Source: a virus
Direction: 5' to 3' (one strand)
Length of the DNA: 33,620 nt
IMG/VR virus record: IMGVR_UViG_3300042305_000488
Coordinates: 1 to 33,620 of that record
Within the stretch, counting starts at the first letter, position 1. Each line of letters opens with the position of its first letter. The position numbers and the translations under genes are program-made. The notes beneath the pieces were generated by a model. That model searched no databases. It saw only the letters and a program-made list of their open reading frames with translations, and was not told the DNA's origin. Positions 29,420 through 33,620 of this stretch are shown here, piece after piece.

Positions 29420-29645
29420 AAGGGTCAGGTCGCAGCGCCAAAGACTCTTGAAGAGACTGCCGCTGATCTTGATGCTGGCAAGTTTTAGTGGTTGTGCGTC
29501 GACCAGCAGGTGCCCCCCGCTGGTCGACTATTCGGCCGAACTCCAAACCAAAGCGGCCAAAGAGTTACGCGCTCTCCCCAAGGACAGCGCTGTTGCTCGT
29601 CTTATCGTCGACTACGGCCAGCTTCGCAGAACGTGCCGCCTTTAA
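29412..29645 (+). CDS. Rz1-like o-spanin lipoprotein
   Basis: A 77-residue protein. A basic N-terminus (RVRSQRQRLLKRL), hydrophobic core PLILMLASF and lipobox FSGC (C28) predict an exported lipoprotein of 50 mature residues. The mature part (CPPLVDYSAELQTKAAKELRALP) is of a type I recall among phage lysis-associated lipoproteins. It would sit on the inner face of the outer membrane and pair with an inner-membrane spanin, for which the coiled-coil protein at 28,397 is a candidate. Its last 81 bp overlap, in antisense, the end of the leftward gene at 29,565-29,954. Confidence 0.72.
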   Translation: MIERVRSQRQRLLKRLPLILMLASFSGCASTSRCPPLVDYSAELQTKAAKELRALPKDSAVARLIVDYGQLRRTCRL

Positions 29646-29954
29646 GTCTTTTTTGGCTTTATAAACCACATCCTGAAGCCCGCGCGCTTGCGCATAATCT
29701 TCAGCAAACGTCGCCGCGAACAGCTCATAGTTTACCGCGTCAACATGGCTGTCCATGTGGGTAGGCGACGCAAACGCGCGCGCATTCTTAACGCAAGCCA
29801 GAATAATCGCAATTTCGTAGGGGTGAAACTCGCGCCCTAGACGCAGCGTGGCCAGATCGGCCGCAAGCTGGAAATTGTTCTCGATTCCGCCATATCCCTG
29901 ACCGCGTTGGTCAATGATCTTTGCAGCTTCATACAGTAGTTCTTGAGGGTTCAT
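29565..29954 (-). CDS. DUF6378-like phage protein
   Basis: A 129-residue protein, last gene of a leftward operon. The pattern YGGIENNFQLAADLATLRLG, IAIILACVKNARAFASPTHMDSHVDAVNYELF resembles the small phage family I recall as DUF6378: a helical domain with conserved Asp/His/Arg residues, function unknown, found near nucleotide and replication genes. The C-terminal 27 residues are read from DNA antisense to the Rz1-like gene and may be a non-conserved extension. Its start overlaps the preceding gene by 26 bp. Confidence 0.75.
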   Translation of the reverse strand: MNPQELLYEAAKIIDQRGQGYGGIENNFQLAADLATLRLGREFHPYEIAIILACVKNARAFASPTHMDSHVDAVNYELFAATFAEDYAQARGLQDVVYKAKKDLKAARSAKLAVVDDKTSNSAVLGESA

Positions 29955-30138
29955 TTATGATCTCCATAATGGCCGCCCTTTCTCGCAACATTCTCAGCAC
30001 CGTAAAGCGCTGATGCAGTCGCACTAGGATCGTAGAGCGCCGGGCGTGACGCATCTCTTCCTCCAGAAGCTCTTTCACTTCTGTCTCGGTAAGATCAGCA
30101 AGCTGATCGTTAAGGGTTTTCCACGTTAAGTTCTGCAA
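29929..30138 (-). CDS. Small helical phage protein, TTG start
   Basis: A 69-residue protein with LTWKTLNDQLADLTETEVKELLEEEM and then RHARRSTILVRLHQRFTVLR: an acidic helix followed by a basic one. The frame has no ATG near its start. TTG at 30138 gives the best fit, with GGA about eight bases before it, and its start lies in the end of the helicase gene. I recall similar small proteins in phage replication modules. Function unknown. Confidence 0.65.
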   Translation of the reverse strand: MQNLTWKTLNDQLADLTETEVKELLEEEMRHARRSTILVRLHQRFTVLRMLRERAAIMEIINEPSRTTV

Positions 30139-31396
30139 GGGCGATTTCCGCTAAAGATTTCTTGTCTTGTAAACTAGACAGGATGCGTTCGTCAATAGTT
30201 TTATTACACATGATGACGTAGCACCACACATCGCGTGTTTGACCGCTGCGATGCAATCGGCCTACGGTCTGTTCGAACAGCTCTAACGACCACGGTAATG
30301 ACAGAAAGATGATCTTATTACCACCGAACTGTAGGTTCAAGCCGTGACCGGCGCTCTTGGGATGAATCGCCAGCAGTTCGATCTTGCCGGCGTTCCAGCG
30401 CTCGACAGCGTTTGGCGCGTCAATCGTCGTGACATTAAAACTGCGCTGAAGCTCGGCTAATTCTTCTTTGTAATTGTAGACGATGATGGTGTTGTCTCGT
30501 TGGTTTTCGTCGAGGATGTCTCGGAGAGATTCAAACTTTTGGCGTCCAAACCACTTAGCAATGCCTTGGCTATCATAAGCGAAGCCGGAGGTAAGCTGCT
30601 GAAGTTTGTTTGTGACAGCAGCCGCTGTTGGAGCCGTGATCTCTTCATGCACATATTCCTTCTTCATGTTTTCATAAGGTTCGCGGTCGTCGAGATCGCA
30701 TCGAATTTGCACGACATGCAGCTCTGGCAATTTGTCTTTGTATTCGCCAGGCTCCAGCACATAGGTCGCCGGCTTGATCGCCTCCATGACCTTCGGCAGC
30801 GCTTGCGGCAACGGCTCCCACTGGCCATAGTCGCGGTTCACGCAGTAAAAATACTGTTGCAAGAACGCGCCCTTGCTGCGACCTAGCAACGTTTGATCGA
30901 CGACCTTGCACTGACCGAACACGTCTTCCAAACCGTTCGACGTAAATGATCCGGTAAGCCCCCAGCGGATCTTGAACTGATCCAATATCTTCATAAGAAA
31001 CTTGAAGCGTTTGCGGGACGGGTCTTTTAGCCGCGTTAACTCGTCAAATACAATGCCGTCGAAGTCTTTAGGGTCAATCGTCGGTATGTTGTCGTAGTTG
31101 GTGACGACTATATCAACGTCTGCCGCGAACGCTTTCTTGCGTTGCGCTGGCGTGCCGACCGCAACAGTCATGCTCATGTGGTCGGCCCATTTCGGTCGCT
31201 CAACGGGCCACACATCAGTGCAAACACGCTTCGGCGCAAGCACAAGCCAACGGTCGCAATGACCTTTGGCCGTCATATCTGACATTGCTGTCAGAGTTAT
31301 CGCTGTTTTGCCCGCGCCGACCGGCGCGAGAATCATCGCCCGATCATGGGCGAAGAGGAAATCGGCGGCTTCGTGCTGGTATGGGCGCAAATCCAT
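30110..31396 (-). CDS. SNF2-type DEAD-like helicase/ATPase
   Basis: A 428-residue superfamily 2 enzyme. Motif I is APVGAGKT (residues 24-31), motif II FDELT (D118, E119; a DE-L-T variant of DEAH), motif III LTGSFTSNG, and motif VI QTVGRLHRSGQ (376-386), the arginine-finger region. The HRSGQ pattern is typical of SNF2 family proteins. Such phage enzymes translocate on DNA and serve replication or recombination. AGAGGA nine bases before ATG 31396 is a good ribosome binding site, and the start lies inside the VRR-NUC gene. It is part of the leftward operon 31,650 to 29,565. Confidence 0.92.
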   Translation of the reverse strand: MDLRPYQHEAADFLFAHDRAMILAPVGAGKTAITLTAMSDMTAKGHCDRWLVLAPKRVCTDVWPVERPKWADHMSMTVAVGTPAQRKKAFAADVDIVVTNYDNIPTIDPKDFDGIVFDELTRLKDPSRKRFKFLMKILDQFKIRWGLTGSFTSNGLEDVFGQCKVVDQTLLGRSKGAFLQQYFYCVNRDYGQWEPLPQALPKVMEAIKPATYVLEPGEYKDKLPELHVVQIRCDLDDREPYENMKKEYVHEEITAPTAAAVTNKLQQLTSGFAYDSQGIAKWFGRQKFESLRDILDENQRDNTIIVYNYKEELAELQRSFNVTTIDAPNAVERWNAGKIELLAIHPKSAGHGLNLQFGGNKIIFLSLPWSLELFEQTVGRLHRSGQTRDVWCYVIMCNKTIDERILSSLQDKKSLAEIALAELNVENP

Positions 31397-31650
31397 TCGT
31401 CAACGTCCTCTTTAGACCATAGGCAAGCATAATTTTGGTTTAGCGCACGCATGTCAGACGCAAACATTTGTTGCAAAGGCGATAATTTACCGCCAAGACG
31501 TTTTAATTCGACAAAATGTGTGGACCCATCAGCAAAGCAAACAACGCGATCACTGACGCCGCGATTAGATGGTGAGACAAATTTATATGCTTTGCCACCA
31601 ACAGCTTGCACACATTTCACAAAATATTTTTCGATTTCACGTTCGAGCAT
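31333..31650 (-). CDS. VRR-NUC domain nuclease
   Basis: A 105-residue protein. E5, GVSDR (D34), HFVELK (E48, K50) and LSPLQ (Q60) match the VRR-NUC variant of the PD-(D/E)XK nuclease fold. Stand-alone phage VRR-NUC proteins are thought to be structure-specific nucleases, for example resolving branched DNA. The pair VRR-NUC and SNF2 helicase is a common phage replication unit. The ribosome binding site (AAGAGA) before ATG 31650 is moderate. The C-terminal tail overlaps the helicase start by 64 bp. Confidence 0.88.
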   Translation of the reverse strand: MLEREIEKYFVKCVQAVGGKAYKFVSPSNRGVSDRVVCFADGSTHFVELKRLGGKLSPLQQMFASDMRALNQNYACLWSKEDVDEWICAHTSTKPPISSSPMIGR

Positions 31651-31660
31651 AAAAAGTCTC

Positions 31661-31690
31661 TTGACACACCCGTAAAGAAAAGTCTAGTGT
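31661..31690 (+). promoter_or_regulatory. Sigma70-like promoter for the rightward replication genes
   Basis: TTGACA (31661-31666) is a perfect -35, followed by an 18-bp spacer and TAGTGT (31685-31690) as a weak -10. It lies 22 bp before ATG 31713 and its ribosome binding site AAGGTAAGG. The 62-bp gap also has to hold any promoter for the leftward VRR-NUC gene, which I could not identify. Confidence 0.6.
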
Positions 31691-31712
31691 CGAATCACTG
31701 AAAGGTAAGGTA

Positions 31713-32807
31713 ATGGCACACAGCAATATCGTCGGCGGGTCGACCGCTAAACGTCTTATCAAATGCCCTGGCTCGCGTAAGCTGGTGGCGGAAGTTCCAG
31801 AAAAGCCCACGAGCAAATACGCCGAAGAAGGCTCGCGTCTGCATGACGCTATGCACATGATCTTGTCGCATGGCGCAAGCGTCGAAGATTATCCTGACAA
31901 TGAGAAGTTAATCCTAGCTCTTGACTCACTTAATCAGATTGATCCTAATAGTGAGCTTGAGTTCGCCACGGAGGTGAATGTCCATTTTAACGACTTTCTT
32001 GCCGGAGTTTACGGTTCTTGCGATCTCGCTGGCCGTATTCGCAATCGTGCGGTAGTCCTTGACTGGAAGTTCGGGGACGGCGTCGCGGTAGACGCTGAAG
32101 AAAATGAACAGCTTATGTTCTACGCCGCCGCAGGAATGCGGACGGAAGCATTGCGCTGGGTCTTTGAAGGCGTTGATGAGATCGAACTTATCATTGTGCA
32201 ACCGCCGTATGTGAAGCGCTGGGTGACGACGCCCGGTCGCATCAAAGCGTTTGAGCGCACGCTGTATGACGCCGTGCAGCAATCTTTCAAGCCCGACGCG
32301 CCGTATGCGGCTGGCGATCATTGCCGTTGGTGTTCGGCTAAGCCTGTCTGCCCATTGCTTACAGGTAAACTTGAGCGCGCTGTTGCGACTAGAGTGAAAG
32401 CGATAGACCCGGAGAAGATGCAACATGCTTTGGCGATGGCGATACTTGCGGAAGAATGGGCTAAAGGCGTTCGTGAACTGGCCCAGACGATGCTGGAAAA
32501 CAACGCGCCAATCGACGGCTGGAAACTTGTCCCGAAACGCGCCACTCGCCAATGGGTTAATGCTGAAGGAGCGCGCGAGGCTCTTGAGCAAATGGGACTT
32601 GATTCCGAAGAATTGATTGTGACCGAACTGAAATCACCGGCGCAGGTCGAGAAGGTGCTGAAGAAGCATCAGCTTGAACTGCCAAAGGATCTCGTCGTCG
32701 CAGTCTCAACAGGTAACACGATAGCGCCGGAGAGCGATCCCCGTCCTGCCGTGCTTACAATAGGCAAGGACATTCGTTCTGCCTTCTCTAAACTAGAGGT
32801 AAAGTAA
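31713..32807 (+). CDS. DUF2800 family Cas4/RecB-like nuclease
   Basis: A 364-residue protein. H44, D104, VLDWKFG (D117, K119) and QLMFY (Q133, Y137) form the H-D-DxK-QxxxY set of RecB/Cas4 type PD-(D/E)XK nucleases. Four cysteines, C18 (KCPGS) and C204, C207, C213 (GDHCRWCSAKPVCP), are placed as in enzymes with a 4Fe-4S cluster. The start WxxCP-like motif and length fit DUF2800, a phage family usually near VRR-NUC, SNF2 and DNA polymerase genes. It probably acts as a DNA exonuclease in recombination or in host DNA processing. A good ribosome binding site and promoter precede it. Confidence 0.9.
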   Translation: MAHSNIVGGSTAKRLIKCPGSRKLVAEVPEKPTSKYAEEGSRLHDAMHMILSHGASVEDYPDNEKLILALDSLNQIDPNSELEFATEVNVHFNDFLAGVYGSCDLAGRIRNRAVVLDWKFGDGVAVDAEENEQLMFYAAAGMRTEALRWVFEGVDEIELIIVQPPYVKRWVTTPGRIKAFERTLYDAVQQSFKPDAPYAAGDHCRWCSAKPVCPLLTGKLERAVATRVKAIDPEKMQHALAMAILAEEWAKGVRELAQTMLENNAPIDGWKLVPKRATRQWVNAEGAREALEQMGLDSEELIVTELKSPAQVEKVLKKHQLELPKDLVVAVSTGNTIAPESDPRPAVLTIGKDIRSAFSKLEVK

Positions 32808-32808
32808 A

Positions 32809-33435
32809 ATGAGCAATTTAGTAAAGTTCGGCAACGCCAATCTCCCCACCGCTGCGTCTCTGGCTGAGTCGCTGCGTAAACTCGACACTGAGGCTTCAGT
32901 CGGTTCGGTCATTCTGAAAATGGATAAGACCGGCCATTGGGTTTACGGCGCGGATCAGACTGAGATTGACAAAGACGGACGCTGGGCGGTCAATCCGTTC
33001 TCGTTCGTCCACGGTTTCATCGCGTGGGGCGAAGGCGAAGTGCTTGGCGAGAAGATGGTGTCCATTACGGAGCCGCTTCCCGAACTGGACGTGCCCCCGC
33101 CTGGCGCTAAGCGTGGATGGGAGCCGCAGGTCGGCATGAGCGTCAAGTGCCTCGACGGTGAGGATGCTGGCACGGAAGCCCGCTATACGGTCACGTCCGT
33201 TGGCGGTAAGCGCGCTATGCATCAGCTTGCCATGAAGGTTGCCGATCAGGTCGAGAAAGATCAGGACGCGCCGGTGGCCGTCGTAAAGCTCGGCTCGGAA
33301 TATTATCAGCACAAATCCTATGGCCGCGTCTACACTCCGGTGTTTGACGTGATCGAATGGATTTCGCTCGACGGTGCGCCGGCCGAATCGGTCGATGGCT
33401 CTACCGCAGACACTGGCCGTCGTCGTCGCGGCTGA
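32809..33435 (+). CDS. Conserved phage protein, candidate ssDNA-binding partner
   Basis: A 208-residue protein starting one base after the nuclease gene. It contains VYGADQTEIDKDGRWAVNP, SFVHGFIAWGEGEVLGE, WEPQVGMSVKCLDGEDAG and SYGRVYTPVFDVIEW. I recall this pattern in many tailed-phage genomes without an assigned role. In related modules the gene after DUF2800 codes for a DUF2815 ssDNA-binding protein; position and beta-rich character make a similar role plausible here, but the sequence does not match DUF2815 that I can see. The tail ends with a basic RRRRG. A strong terminator follows. Confidence 0.68.
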   Translation: MSNLVKFGNANLPTAASLAESLRKLDTEASVGSVILKMDKTGHWVYGADQTEIDKDGRWAVNPFSFVHGFIAWGEGEVLGEKMVSITEPLPELDVPPPGAKRGWEPQVGMSVKCLDGEDAGTEARYTVTSVGGKRAMHQLAMKVADQVEKDQDAPVAVVKLGSEYYQHKSYGRVYTPVFDVIEWISLDGAPAESVDGSTADTGRRRRG

Positions 33436-33442
33436 TAATAGG

Positions 33443-33474
33443 AAGGGGGCGTAGTAGGGCTGCGCCCCCTTTTT
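33443..33474 (+). terminator. Rho-independent terminator
   Basis: AAGGGGGCG (33443-33451), 11-base loop, CGCCCCCTT (33463-33471) give a 9-bp GC-rich stem running into a five-T run (33470-33474). It closes the two-gene unit 31,713-33,435. Confidence 0.88.
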
Positions 33475-33488
33475 CTGGGGGAGAAACA

Positions 33489-33620
33489 ATGACTGACGAC
33501 CTAATCGCACAGCTGCGCGACGAACTTGCGGAAATGGCGTCAACCGCTTCCGTCGATATGGAATTGTGGAACAGGTTTTCAAACCGCGTTCTTAAAGCCG
33601 CAAACGTCATTGAAGAACAA
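33489..33620 (+). CDS. Start of a hypothetical protein, cut by window end
   Basis: ATG 33489 has GGGAGA about five bases upstream and the frame stays open to the last base (44 codons seen). The visible part (MTDDLIAQLRDELAEMASTA) is acidic and helical with no recognisable motif. The gene continues beyond the window, after the terminator at 33,443-33,474, so it needs its own promoter or read-through. Confidence 0.65.
   Translation, partial: MTDDLIAQLRDELAEMASTASVDMELWNRFSNRVLKAANVIEEQ

Overview
The window is a contiguous piece of a tailed-phage genome (class Caudoviricetes, short-tailed podovirus type). The order of its structural genes follows the P22 plan: terminase, P22-type portal, scaffold, P22-type coat, gp4-like tail accessory protein, gp10-like tail hub, and ejection proteins. 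A lysis cassette and the beginning of a replication/recombination region follow. Base composition is moderate (about 50% GC by eye), genes are tightly packed, and start/stop codons overlap very often (TAATG, ATGA, TGATG). No integrase, clear lysogeny repressor, tRNA or CRISPR array was seen. The host cannot be read from the sequence; a Gram-negative host is likely because there are lipoprotein-type lysis genes.

Layout. (1) 1-3,611: accessory region. A few small rightward genes and one small leftward ORF lie on the left. A leftward operon of about eleven very small genes then runs from 3,488 down to 954 and ends at a strong terminator (902-926). Two of its genes are hydrophobic microproteins of 22 and 31 codons. 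One encodes a free-standing copy of DnaA domain IV, the part that binds DnaA boxes. The operon's promoters carry a repeated TAAC(A/T)TATCCACA element, and one copy contains a perfect DnaA box. (2) 3,612-4,441: a small rightward gene, then about 550 bp without genes but full of short direct repeats and inverted repeats. This is a candidate origin, operator cluster or packaging region. (3) 4,442-10,713: small terminase, an HNH endonuclease whose start lies inside the terminase gene, large terminase, a small basic protein, a putative ADP-ribosyltransferase, the portal and a ferritin-like small protein. (4) 10,721-14,161: an adhesin/tailspike block inserted between portal and scaffold. (5) 14,229-17,342: scaffold, coat, terminator, then small head-associated proteins. 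(6) 17,299-24,099: a signal-peptide-bearing tailspike, a duplicated tail domain, gp4-like and gp10-like proteins, jelly-roll and fibre proteins, and a GNAT-like protein. (7) 24,102-28,400: three ejection proteins, the second with a GH24 lysozyme domain. (8) 28,397-29,645: lysis cassette with GH108 endolysin, small membrane proteins and two lipoproteins. (9) 29,565-31,650, leftward: DUF6378-like protein, small protein, SNF2-type helicase, VRR-NUC nuclease. (10) 31,661-end, rightward: promoter, DUF2800/Cas4-like nuclease, a putative DNA-binding partner, terminator, and the start of another gene.

Working together: the helicase, VRR-NUC and Cas4-like genes are the early DNA-metabolism set and probably continue past the right edge. 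The central 24 kb builds the capsid, packages DNA, assembles the short tail and delivers internal proteins, and the lysis genes end the cycle. The points most worth a second look are the DnaA-domain-IV protein paired with DnaA-box-bearing promoters in its own operon, the iteron-like region beside the terminase, the ADP-ribosyltransferase, and the duplicated tail domain. All family assignments come from reading protein motifs by eye; no database search was run.
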